Origin: Calothrix sp. NIES-2100 | GTDB lineage: Bacteria > Cyanobacteriota > Cyanobacteriia > Cyanobacteriales > Nostocaceae | Length of the DNA stretch: 64,000 bases | Assembly: GCF_002368195.1 (NCBI RefSeq) | Contig: NZ_AP018178.1 | Location: 6,460,645 to 6,524,644, forward strand | Direction of reading: 5' to 3' | Shown here: one piece after another, positions 36,229 through 44,334 of the stretch | How positions within the stretch are numbered: position 1 is the first letter of the stretch | Layout of the letters: each line of letters begins with the position of its first letter | The notes under the pieces: model-generated | Seen by the model: the letters and a program-made list of their open reading frames with translations, nothing else | Told to the model about the DNA's origin: nothing | Database searches by the model: none | Position numbers and translations under genes: made by a program

Positions 36229-38340
36229 ATGTTAATTAATGAATTAAGAGATATTAATTTTATTATTTTTCCTGACTGGTCTCATCTGGAAACAGCGATC
36301 GCAGAAGACTTGATAAATGTTCTAAGAACTCTGTTCACACATCCAGCTAGACAAGATATCACACTGCTAATCGACAGCCAAAGTTTAGGGGATGAACTCC
36401 AAGATAATGCTAACTCATTGCTGTTTGAGACAGTTCTGCAACTTAGCTTAGAGGAAACTGTCTCTGAAGACCTAAATGTCGGGCTTACGGGTCAGTTAAC
36501 CACAAATGAATGGTCTATTATTAAATCATTAATTAACTTTCGCATCCCCATTAACAACGAAAATAGCTACCTCATCCAGCAGCTAGAAATTGCACACATC
36601 CCTACATGTAATTTGTCAGAAATTTTTCAGCCAAATGTTTATGAAGCTGCGCGGATAGAATCTTGGCAGAGATGGGGTGACTATTTCGCAGCTAGTGAAT
36701 TCCCCGAAAACGCTATTCCATATTACAGCAAGTATTTATCTAGTTGTCCGCACCAGATTGACTATTATCTAAAACTTAGTGAGGTTTTTTCTAAAACTGG
36801 TCAGATACAATCAGCTACTCAAACATTACAAAACGGTATTAACAATTGTCCGCAAGCAGAAGAGCTTTATTTTTGGTTAATTCTTCACCTCAAGCACAGC
36901 CAAAATTATCTGGAAGCTCGGAAATTCGCTCAACAGGTTACGGAGAAGTTTCCTGATAATTACATATTTAAGATGTTAAGCCATCTGATGCTACCACGAA
37001 TTTATCATACTCCTGAGGAGATTGATACTTACCGAGGATGGTTTGAGGATGGGCTAGAAAAACTCATTCAAGACATTACTCTCAATAGCCCCGATGACCA
37101 TAAAAAAGCCTTCATCGGCATCAGCCATCATACAAACTTTTTTCTAGCTTATCAGGGAAAGAATGATGTATTACTACAGCAGCAATATGGACAGCTTGTC
37201 CACAAAATTATGGCGGCAAATTATCCACAGTGGATTCAGGCGCGTCCGATTTCTGCTAGTAGCAATAATCAGCGAATTAAAATTGGCTATCTTTCCTATT
37301 TTTTATGTAGTTGGAGCGGAACAATTTTATTTTTAAACTGGCTGAAATATGCAGACCAGGAAAAATTTTCAATTTATTCATACCACATAGGAAATGAAAT
37401 TGATGCTGCTACTGAATTATTTCAGTCATATAGTCAAAATTTCTATCATTTGCCGAATAATTTAGAACAAGTTTGTCAACAAGTTATTGATGACCAAATT
37501 GATGTGTTAATTTTTCCCGAAATCGGAATGGATGCCACAACACTTTGTATTGCTGGACTCCGTTTAGCACCGATTCAATGTATGGCTTGGGGACAACCGG
37601 TGACTTCTGGATTACCCACCATTGACTATTTTTTATCCAGCGAATTGATGGAACCGGTGAATGGACAAGATCACTACACCGAAAAGCTTGTGCGTTTGCC
37701 TGGTGTGGGAATTTCCTATCCTCCTATTAAAGTCAACCCAGTTCGCCGCCACCGATTATTTTTTGGATTACGAGAAGATGCTATTGTCTATATCTCTAGT
37801 CAAGCTGCTTATAAATATCTACCGCAACACGATTACATTTATGCAGAAATTGCCCGTCAAGTTCCCAATGCTCAGTTTATGTTTCTCCGTTCTGGGATTC
37901 CGCAAGAACGTCTTAAACACGCATTCGCAACTGTAGGATTAGACAGTCAAAAATATTGTGTATTTTCTCCGGTTTTACCCCGTGAAGATTACTTTGACTT
38001 ACTTTCTTTAGCAGACATATATTTAGATACATTAGATTGGGCAGGTGGGAACACAACCCTGGATGCGATCGCCTGTAACTTACCAATTGTCACTTGTCCG
38101 GGTGAGTTTATGCGCGGGCGTCACTCCTATGGTTTCTTGCAAGCCATCGGTGTCACACAGACAATTGCCGATGATGCTTTGCAATATATTCAGATTGCTG
38201 TGCGATTAGGGCTAGATATTGATTGGCGATACTCAGTTCGTCAAGCGCTCAAACTTTCCAGCAACGTTCTGTTTGACAATCCTACTGCTACACAACATTT
38301 AGAAACATTTTTCCAGCAGGCGATCGCTCTGAAAAAATGA
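36229..38340 (+). CDS. TPR glycosyltransferase, OGT/SPINDLY-like (GT41-type)
   Basis: A 703-residue cytoplasmic protein. Residues 135-300 contain TPR-like helices (YYLKLSEVFSKTGQIQSA). The C-terminal half (about 340-700) follows the pattern of O-linked N-acetylglucosaminyltransferases: IKIGYLSYFL, VLIFPEIGMDA, RLAPIQCMAWGQPVTSG, YISSQAAYKYLP, and DIYLDTLDWAGGNTTLDAI, the sugar-nucleotide site. It would transfer a sugar to proteins or peptides. The substrate is not evident from the neighbours. The N-terminal 130 residues have no clear domain. Bacterial relatives sometimes modify adhesins or surface glycoproteins. Confidence 0.88.
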   Translation: MLINELRDINFIIFPDWSHLETAIAEDLINVLRTLFTHPARQDITLLIDSQSLGDELQDNANSLLFETVLQLSLEETVSEDLNVGLTGQLTTNEWSIIKSLINFRIPINNENSYLIQQLEIAHIPTCNLSEIFQPNVYEAARIESWQRWGDYFAASEFPENAIPYYSKYLSSCPHQIDYYLKLSEVFSKTGQIQSATQTLQNGINNCPQAEELYFWLILHLKHSQNYLEARKFAQQVTEKFPDNYIFKMLSHLMLPRIYHTPEEIDTYRGWFEDGLEKLIQDITLNSPDDHKKAFIGISHHTNFFLAYQGKNDVLLQQQYGQLVHKIMAANYPQWIQARPISASSNNQRIKIGYLSYFLCSWSGTILFLNWLKYADQEKFSIYSYHIGNEIDAATELFQSYSQNFYHLPNNLEQVCQQVIDDQIDVLIFPEIGMDATTLCIAGLRLAPIQCMAWGQPVTSGLPTIDYFLSSELMEPVNGQDHYTEKLVRLPGVGISYPPIKVNPVRRHRLFFGLREDAIVYISSQAAYKYLPQHDYIYAEIARQVPNAQFMFLRSGIPQERLKHAFATVGLDSQKYCVFSPVLPREDYFDLLSLADIYLDTLDWAGGNTTLDAIACNLPIVTCPGEFMRGRHSYGFLQAIGVTQTIADDALQYIQIAVRLGLDIDWRYSVRQALKLSSNVLFDNPTATQHLETFFQQAIALKK

Positions 38341-38496
38341 ATCCACTTAAATGCATTAAGCGCAGCAAATATGTAATTAGACGTAGTAACCTGTAGATTA
38401 CGTCTGTACGAAGATAGTTAAGGAAAACCGATAAATTTGATAGCCTGGTGATAGGGTGGTTAAGAATCACCCGCCACACTTTCCAAGGATTTGCTT

Positions 38497-38796
38497 ATGA
38501 ATTATCAGAAACTAGACGCAGCCCTGGCAACAGCACTCAATGAAGTCCAAAACCCAGAAACACCAAGTTTGACAGTGTTTATCCATACTGAACCTGTTTT
38601 AGACTCAACTGCTATTGCTGTGCTGGAAAATTTAGGTGTCAGTGGTGTGACTCCGGGAAAAGATATTTTTACAGCAACTCTTTCTGCAAATGCTATTGTC
38701 CAGCTATCTGAGCAACCTTGGGTGCAACATCTGAAGTTATCACAAAAATTGCATTTAGTTAATTCCCGGTTAAATTTTCGGAAATTGAGTGTTTAA
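38497..38796 (+). CDS. Small conserved protein, possible I9-type protease-inhibitor/propeptide fold
   Basis: A 99-residue cytoplasmic protein starting MNYQKLDAALATAL, with AAGGA at 38485-38489 before ATG 38497. The order of predicted elements (LTVFIHT strand, IAVLENLGV helix/turn, IFTATLS strand, AIVQLSEQPWVQHLKLS helix-strand) looks like the beta-alpha-beta-beta-alpha-beta propeptide of subtilisins, where the segment QPWV-x-x-L is typical. This is a fold-level guess. No protease gene is adjacent, so it could be a stand-alone inhibitor or an unrelated protein. Confidence 0.7.
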   Translation: MNYQKLDAALATALNEVQNPETPSLTVFIHTEPVLDSTAIAVLENLGVSGVTPGKDIFTATLSANAIVQLSEQPWVQHLKLSQKLHLVNSRLNFRKLSV

Positions 38797-39202
38797 TGTT
38801 TTTGGCGATCGCACTTGTTCACTCACCTAAATTTTAAATTTTTAGCCTAAAACTTGTGCAGAGAATTTGAGAATTATTCTTAATAATCTCAGTAAAGGTT
38901 ATGTATTCTTTATAGCTATAAAAACAGCATTTTGTCCTAAGTGCGAAGTTCGATTTTCTGAAAATAAACTGAGTTTTTAGATTTAGCTGCTTACTTATAA
39001 GTGAAATTTCTGGAGTGATCGCTTAAATTAGTTACGTGCTGAATCATACACAAATCTTAATGCTGTATTTATTGGCAGCGACATTGATTACCGACAGCAT
39101 TCTGTAAAATTCACGCTTCAGAATCTGCGATCCCCCCTTATCAGCTGCCACATACAGTCATAAACTGAAGGTGAGAGTTGAAAGGCAGTCGGGAGACAAT
39201 TT
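38797..39202. other. Gene-free leader region of glgC
   Basis: The 406 bases carry one HIP1 site near 38804 and are otherwise AT-rich, with no reading frame, repeat array or clear terminator. They probably hold the glgC promoter and a long leader. GGGAG at 39190-39194 is the glgC ribosome binding site. Confidence 0.5.
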
Positions 39203-40492
39203 GTGAAAAAAGTTTTAGCAATCATACTCGGTGGTGGTGCAGGTACTCGCCTTTACCCGTTAACTAAACTACGTGCAAAACCAGCCGTACCAGTTGCAGG
39301 GAAGTACCGCTTAATCGATATCCCTGTCAGCAACTGCATAAATTCCGAAATATTTAAAATCTACGTCCTGACACAATTCAACTCAGCGTCCCTGAATCGT
39401 CACATTGCTCGTGCCTACAATTTTAGTGGCTTCAGCGAAGGCTTTGTCGAAGTATTGGCAGCACAGCAAACCCCGGAAAACCCCAACTGGTTCCAAGGCA
39501 CAGCCGATGCCGTGCGTCAGTATATCTGGCTGTTAGAGGAATGGGATGCAGAAGAATACTTGATTCTCTCAGGCGATCATCTCTATCGGATGGATTACCG
39601 CGAATTTGTCCAACGCCATAGAGAAACAGGCGCGGATATTACTCTGTCTGTGATCCCCATCGACGACCGCCGCGCCTCCGATTTTGGTTTGATGAAAATC
39701 GATCAATCCGGTAGGGTAATAGACTTTAGTGAAAAACCCAAAGGCGAAGCTTTAGCAAAAATGCGCGTCGATACCACCATTCTGGGATTGAGCAAAGAAC
39801 AAGCCCAATTCCAACCCTACATCGCTTCGATGGGGATTTATGTCTTTAAAAAAGATGTTTTGGTCAAGTTATTGCGAGAATCTGTAGAAAGTACAGATTT
39901 TGGTAAAGAGATCATTCCTGATGCTGCTAAAGATTACAACGTTCAAGCCTACTTGTTTGATGGTTACTGGGAAGATATCGGAACCATAGAGGCATTTTAT
40001 AATGCCAACTTAGCCTTGACTGAGCAACCCCAACCGCCTTTTAGCTTCTATGATGAAGAAGCGCCAATTTACACCCGCGCTCGTTACTTGCCTCCCACGA
40101 AGATGTTAGACTGTCAAATCACCCAATCACTGATTGGTGAAGGTTGTATGCTCAAAAATTGCCGCATCGCTCACTCAGTATTGGGCGTGCGATCGCGAGT
40201 TGAATCTGGTAGCATCATCGAAGATAGCCTAATTATGGGTGCTGATTTTTACCAGCCATCTGTCGAACGCCAATGTGACTTGTTCAGCGATGAGGTTTCT
40301 GTAGGCATTTGTGCAGATACAATAATTCGCCGTGCCATTGTTGATAAAAACGCCCGCATCGGTAGAAATGTCAAAATTATCAATAAAGACAATGTACAAG
40401 AAGCCGATCGCGAAAGTCAGGGCTTTTATATCCGTAGTGGAATTGTGGTTGTGTTAAAAAATGCTGTCATTCCTGATGGCACAATAATTTAA
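39203..40492 (+). CDS. glgC: Glucose-1-phosphate adenylyltransferase (ADP-glucose pyrophosphorylase)
   Basis: Makes ADP-glucose from glucose-1-phosphate and ATP, the committed step of glycogen synthesis. The 429 residues match the cyanobacterial enzyme over its full length: nucleotide-binding GGGAGTRLYPLT, the KPAVPVAGKYRLIDIP segment, FQGTADAVRQ, the glucose-1-phosphate site region FSEKPKGEAL, and a C-terminal beta-helix ending in NAVIPDGTII. Family enzymes are activated by 3-phosphoglycerate and inhibited by phosphate. The start is GTG at 39203, eight bases after GGGAG. It stands alone between small genes. Confidence 0.97.
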   Translation: MKKVLAIILGGGAGTRLYPLTKLRAKPAVPVAGKYRLIDIPVSNCINSEIFKIYVLTQFNSASLNRHIARAYNFSGFSEGFVEVLAAQQTPENPNWFQGTADAVRQYIWLLEEWDAEEYLILSGDHLYRMDYREFVQRHRETGADITLSVIPIDDRRASDFGLMKIDQSGRVIDFSEKPKGEALAKMRVDTTILGLSKEQAQFQPYIASMGIYVFKKDVLVKLLRESVESTDFGKEIIPDAAKDYNVQAYLFDGYWEDIGTIEAFYNANLALTEQPQPPFSFYDEEAPIYTRARYLPPTKMLDCQITQSLIGEGCMLKNCRIAHSVLGVRSRVESGSIIEDSLIMGADFYQPSVERQCDLFSDEVSVGICADTIIRRAIVDKNARIGRNVKIINKDNVQEADRESQGFYIRSGIVVVLKNAVIPDGTII

Positions 40493-40650
40493 AAGTCCAT
40501 AGTCAAGAGTCCATAGTCAAGAGTCCATAGTCAAGAGTCCATAGTCAAGAGTCAAGAGTCTAGAGTCTAGAATTTCTTGATCAATGACCAATGACCAATG
40601 ACCAATGACCATTGACTATTGACCAATGACCAATGACCATTGACAACCTC
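40493..40650 (+). repeat. Two adjacent STRR arrays (GTCCATA/GTCAAGA and CAATGAC)
   Basis: AGTCCATAGTCAAG is repeated four times (40495-40550), followed by heptamer CAATGAC/CATTGAC units (40585-40645). The two arrays have different units, which suggests independent growth. Confidence 0.9.
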
Positions 40651-40735
40651 AACTAAAAATCCCTAACACGCAGCTTTAGTTTTGAAGGTACAAATCGCCC
40701 TAAGATTATTAGCGCGGTGATTCAAAAAATATTTC

Positions 40736-41503
40736 ATGGAACTTTTGAGTGAGAATTTACAAAAATTGCGGGGACAAGTTGCAATTATTACAGGCGCTTC
40801 ACGAGGAATTGGCAGAGCGATCGCACTGGAATTAGCTAGCTATGGAGCTAATGTAGTGATCAATTATGCTAGTTCTAGTGCTGCGGCTGATAGCTTAGTG
40901 GCGGAAATTACAGCCGCAGGTGGTCAGGCGTTGGCACTACAATCTGATGTTTCTAAAAGCGATCAAGTTGATTTACTATTCAACACCGTCATTGACAAGT
41001 TTAAGCGCATCGATATTCTCGTGAATAATGCAGGTATTACTCGCGACACATTACTTTTGCGGATGAAGCCAGAAGATTGGCAAGCAGTCATTGACCTAAA
41101 TCTTACTGGTGTTTTTCTATGCACGCGCTCTGCTAGTAAAGTCATGCTCAAGCAACGTTCTGGGCGGATTATCAATATTGCCTCGGTTGCTGGACAAATG
41201 GGTAACCCAGGTCAGGCTAACTACAGCGCCGCTAAAGCAGGTGTTATCGGCTTTACCAAAACTGTAGCCAAGGAACTGGCTTCTCGCGGGATCACTGTTA
41301 ACGCTGTCGCCCCTGGTTTCATCAGCACCGACATGACAAGTAATCTCAGCAACACCGAAGAAATTCTCAAATACATCCCCCTCGGTCGCTACGGTCAACC
41401 AGAAGAAATTGCTGGTATGGTGCGCTTCCTCGCCGCCGATCCTGCTGCCGCTTATATCACAGGACAAGTGTTTAACGTCGATGGCGGTATGGTAATGGCT
41501 TAG
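40736..41503 (+). CDS. fabG: 3-oxoacyl-[acyl-carrier-protein] reductase
   Basis: A short-chain dehydrogenase of 255 residues that reduces 3-oxoacyl-ACP with NADPH in fatty-acid synthesis. It has the NADPH motif TGASRGIG, NNAGITRD, the catalytic Ser/Tyr/Lys set (NIASVAG, YSAAKAG) and the FabG-type end AYITGQVFNVDGGMVM. Numerous SDRs look alike, but the full-length match including GITRDTLLLRMK favours FabG. The start context has no strong ribosome site. It is flanked by STRR arrays and is probably monocistronic. Confidence 0.95.
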   Translation: MELLSENLQKLRGQVAIITGASRGIGRAIALELASYGANVVINYASSSAAADSLVAEITAAGGQALALQSDVSKSDQVDLLFNTVIDKFKRIDILVNNAGITRDTLLLRMKPEDWQAVIDLNLTGVFLCTRSASKVMLKQRSGRIINIASVAGQMGNPGQANYSAAKAGVIGFTKTVAKELASRGITVNAVAPGFISTDMTSNLSNTEEILKYIPLGRYGQPEEIAGMVRFLAADPAAAYITGQVFNVDGGMVMA

Positions 41504-41529
41504 TACAAAGAAAGGCAGGGGGCAGAAGG

Positions 41530-41716
41530 GGCAGGGGAGTTGATGGGACAAGGAGGAGCCACTGCGTTGGACGGGTTTCCCGGCTTGTAGACGCAAAGCG
41601 GCTTCCCGCAGGGTAGCAAGTGGCGTGACAAGGGAGACAAGGAAGATAGGAGAGACAAAGAGACGCGGGGAAATAATAAATGCCCAATGCCCAATGCCCA
41701 ATGCCCAATGCCCAAC
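41530..41716. repeat. Interspersed repeat and ATGCCCA STRR between fabG and the protease gene
   Basis: 41545-41635 holds a Nostoc-type interspersed repeat (GAGCCACTGCGTTGGACGGG, CGCAAAGCGGCTTCCCGC, then GTGGCGTGACAAG). It is followed by a purine-rich stretch and five ATGCCCA heptamers (41680-41716), which end at the stop codon of the convergent protease gene. Confidence 0.75.
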
Positions 41717-42814
41717 TTAGAATCCAAACAGTGCTGGTTCTACGCCCACTTGTTTCCAAGCATGACGAACGGCGTTTTGTTCTTTACTTCCTTGACCATA
41801 TAATTCTCCTGCAACGGAGATGGTATGGTGTGCTGCCTTAGCAAAATTTGACCGAGAACGCAGTCGATCTCTTAAGGTGACATACCAGATTTTGCCGGCT
41901 TTTTCCCAAGCGTAACCGCCGATTTCTATTGCTGCTAGGTAAAAAGCATGGTTGGGAATACCTGAATTGATATGCACACCACCGTTATCTTCAATTCCTC
42001 TGAATAAATTCTTTACATGGGCTGGTTGGGGGTCTTTACCCAACACAGAATCATCGTATGCAGTTCCTGGTGCTTTCATGGAGCGAATCCCCACACCTTT
42101 GACCCCAGGTGCAAATAAACCTGAACCAATGATCCAGTCGGCTTGGTCTGCTGTGTGATTGAGGACGCGTTGTTTGACTAAGGAACCGAAGACATCAGAC
42201 ATAGACTCATTCAGCGCCCCTGGTTCATTCTGATAGACCAAACCAGCTTCGTACTGAGTAACACCGTGGGTTAATTCATGTCCAATTACATCAATTGACT
42301 TGGTGAAGCGAGTAAAAATTTGTCCATCACCATCACCGTAAACCATTTGATTACCGTCCCAAAAGGCGTTGTCATAATTCTGACTGTAGTGAACGGTAGA
42401 GTCTAAACGTAAACCGCGATCATCAACAGAATTTCGCTGATATACTTCCTTGTAAAAATCAAAAGTAGCACCAGCCGCATCGTAGGCTTCATTGACTGCT
42501 GGGTCTTTGCTGGGAGGATCGCCTTCACCACGTACTAATTTACCTGGAAGCTCTGTACCTTGACTAGCATCATAAATCGTCCGGCGCTTTTCTCCAGTTG
42601 ATTTCATTGTTGGTATCAGGCTCAAAACATCACGCTGTCCGCGAATCCTTGCGGAACGGGTTAAACTCTGAAAAGCCCATTCACTCTGTTGGGTATTTCC
42701 ACGTTTGGCGATTTCTTTGAGCATGTGCGGCGGGACAAGACAACAGATAGGACAAATCTGATTAACTGGATGACAACCTTTTGACTTTGCCGTTCTGCGA
42801 TTCTGACGATACAT
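41717..42814 (-). CDS. M4 (thermolysin family) metalloprotease, protealysin-like
   Basis: A 365-residue zinc protease. The HELTH motif (VIGHELTHGVTQYEAGL) and the third ligand in NESMSDVFGS, plus HINSGIPNHAFYLAA and the C-terminal catalytic His region, define family M4. There is no signal peptide and the N-terminus is short. It contains CxxC-like cysteines (ICPICC) and a PPHMLKEIA segment that matches the PPL-type motif in the short propeptide of protealysin-like enzymes. These are often stored in or released from the cell without a Sec signal. The gene converges on fabG. Confidence 0.93.
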   Translation of the reverse strand: MYRQNRRTAKSKGCHPVNQICPICCLVPPHMLKEIAKRGNTQQSEWAFQSLTRSARIRGQRDVLSLIPTMKSTGEKRRTIYDASQGTELPGKLVRGEGDPPSKDPAVNEAYDAAGATFDFYKEVYQRNSVDDRGLRLDSTVHYSQNYDNAFWDGNQMVYGDGDGQIFTRFTKSIDVIGHELTHGVTQYEAGLVYQNEPGALNESMSDVFGSLVKQRVLNHTADQADWIIGSGLFAPGVKGVGIRSMKAPGTAYDDSVLGKDPQPAHVKNLFRGIEDNGGVHINSGIPNHAFYLAAIEIGGYAWEKAGKIWYVTLRDRLRSRSNFAKAAHHTISVAGELYGQGSKEQNAVRHAWKQVGVEPALFGF

Positions 42815-42970
42815 AGCTTCTATCCTTAAATTATCTAAGTGGCGATCGCCTGATGAAAATTGTGAAAAGCGATCGCCACTTTAATTGCTCCAAGCACATT
42901 AGCCAAAATTTACAAATTTCGTCATAAAAAGTTACTCGCTGCGCGTGTCATTGGTCATTTGTCAACAGTC

Positions 42971-43034
42971 TGTAGGGGCGGGTTTATTTAGATCATTGTT
43001 GCTCGGTGAGGATATCTGTGAACCCGCCCGTACA
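42971..43034. repeat. 64-bp palindromic interspersed repeat
   Basis: TGTAGGGGCGGGTTTA at 42971 is mirrored by TGAACCCGCCCGTACA ending at 43034. This is a small hairpin element between the protease gene and the glycosyltransferase gene. It has no coding capacity and is of the kind scattered in Nostocales genomes. Confidence 0.7.
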
Positions 43035-43059
43035 ACAGTTAACAGTCCCACCTGCCTCC

Positions 43060-44151
43060 TCAGGAAATACATTCTACCTTTCGTAGTCTCCCCAAAATGG
43101 TAAAGCCGATCAGCAAGATGACGCTCATGGTGGTAGCTACCATCTGTAACAAAGTCAAATGTTGCATTCTCATCGCCAACAAATTACAAACCAAAGTAAT
43201 TGACCAAAGAGTATATGCAGCACGACGTTGGGAGAATCCCCAAGCTAGCAGGCGATGGTGCAGGTGGTCTTTACCAGGAGTACTCATGGGGTTTTTTCCC
43301 GCCATCAGTCGGCGCACAATTACTTGCGTAGTATCCAACACTGGTAAAAGCAAAAATAAAACCGTAGGTATCAGGGAAAATACTGTATTTACTTGGAGCT
43401 TACCTAAAATACTAGTTGCCGCTAGCACATAGCCAAAAAAGTAGGCCCCGGAATCACCCATAATGATGCGTGAGGGGTGGAAGTTATGGCGCAAGAAGCC
43501 TAGGGCCGCACCTCCCAGTGCAGCCAGTACTAGGGTGGCTGCGGCGCGATATGAAATTTGGGCAGAAACCGCCAACAAACTCATGGCAGTAATAAAACTT
43601 ACCCCTCCGGCCAAACCGTCCATACCGTCCATTAAGTTAATGGCATTGGTAATTCCTACTACCCAAAATACTGTGAGTGAGATGGAAAGAAACGAGTCTA
43701 TTGGTGTGCCAAAAGCGATTTCAATTTTAATACCATTCGCATACAGCAACAGTGCTGTGAGAATCTGAGTAAACATGCGCACGGAAGGAGGTAAGCCAAA
43801 TTGGTCATCAATAAAGCCAACCAGAACTAATATCGTTCCTCCCAAGAGAATAGTCAGTACTTGAGCTAATACACCTTGCAGTTCGATTGGTCGTAAGAGA
43901 GTAGCTAATACCAGTGCAGCAATCACGCCTGTATAAATAGCCAGCCCCCCTGCATTCGGCAAAGGTTCTCGGTTGAGTCGTCTGGCGTTTGGTTGGTCAG
44001 CCCAACCTACCCGCAAGGCAAATTTGCGTACTGTGGGCATTAACCGCCATGTTACTAGCCAAGCCAAGAGAAACGTAAATACTACAGCCAACCAGCCGGT
44101 GCCGCTAGGGTCAGCAATACCTAAAGATTTAAGGGAGTTTTCTAAATTCAT
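43060..44151 (-). CDS. Polyprenyl-phosphate sugar-1-phosphate transferase (WecA/MraY family)
   Basis: A membrane protein of about 363 residues with around ten transmembrane segments. Family motifs are present: NAINLMDGMDGLAGG with the Asp cluster, GDSGAYFFGY, and the cytoplasmic DHLHHRLLAWG loop. It would move a sugar-1-phosphate (often GlcNAc-1-P) from a UDP-sugar to a lipid carrier, starting synthesis of a cell-wall or surface polysaccharide. An ATG at 44163 lies inside an STRR array, so I use ATG 44151 (MNLENSLKSLG). The exact sugar is not predictable. Confidence 0.92.
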   Translation of the reverse strand: MNLENSLKSLGIADPSGTGWLAVVFTFLLAWLVTWRLMPTVRKFALRVGWADQPNARRLNREPLPNAGGLAIYTGVIAALVLATLLRPIELQGVLAQVLTILLGGTILVLVGFIDDQFGLPPSVRMFTQILTALLLYANGIKIEIAFGTPIDSFLSISLTVFWVVGITNAINLMDGMDGLAGGVSFITAMSLLAVSAQISYRAAATLVLAALGGAALGFLRHNFHPSRIIMGDSGAYFFGYVLAATSILGKLQVNTVFSLIPTVLFLLLPVLDTTQVIVRRLMAGKNPMSTPGKDHLHHRLLAWGFSQRRAAYTLWSITLVCNLLAMRMQHLTLLQMVATTMSVILLIGFTILGRLRKVECIS

Positions 44152-44159
44152 CTTAATGG

Positions 44160-44216
44160 TCAAGGGTCATTGGTCAAGGGTCATTGGTCAAGGGTCATTG
44201 GTCAAGGGTCATTGGA
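44160..44216 (+). repeat. STRR array, unit GGTCAAGGGTCATT
   Basis: Four copies of a 14-base unit (GGTCAAG plus GGTCATT) lie directly upstream of the glycosyltransferase start on one side and the CIRCE/groEL region on the other. Confidence 0.9.
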
Positions 44217-44275
44217 TTCTGGACTATTTGGTTTCATTTTTTTATCTGTATTTATCATTTGAGTAGTTTAAGGTG

Positions 44276-44302
44276 TTAGCACTCTGGCGCTGTGAGTGCT
44301 AA
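44276..44302 (+). promoter_or_regulatory. CIRCE operator (HrcA binding site)
   Basis: A perfect match to the consensus: TTAGCACTC (44276-44284), nine-base spacer, GAGTGCTAA (44294-44302), located 33 bases before the cpn60 start. HrcA binding here would repress the chaperonin until heat shock. Confidence 0.97.
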
Positions 44303-44334
44303 ATTGTCTAATGGAAGCGCTGGAGAAATGAAAC

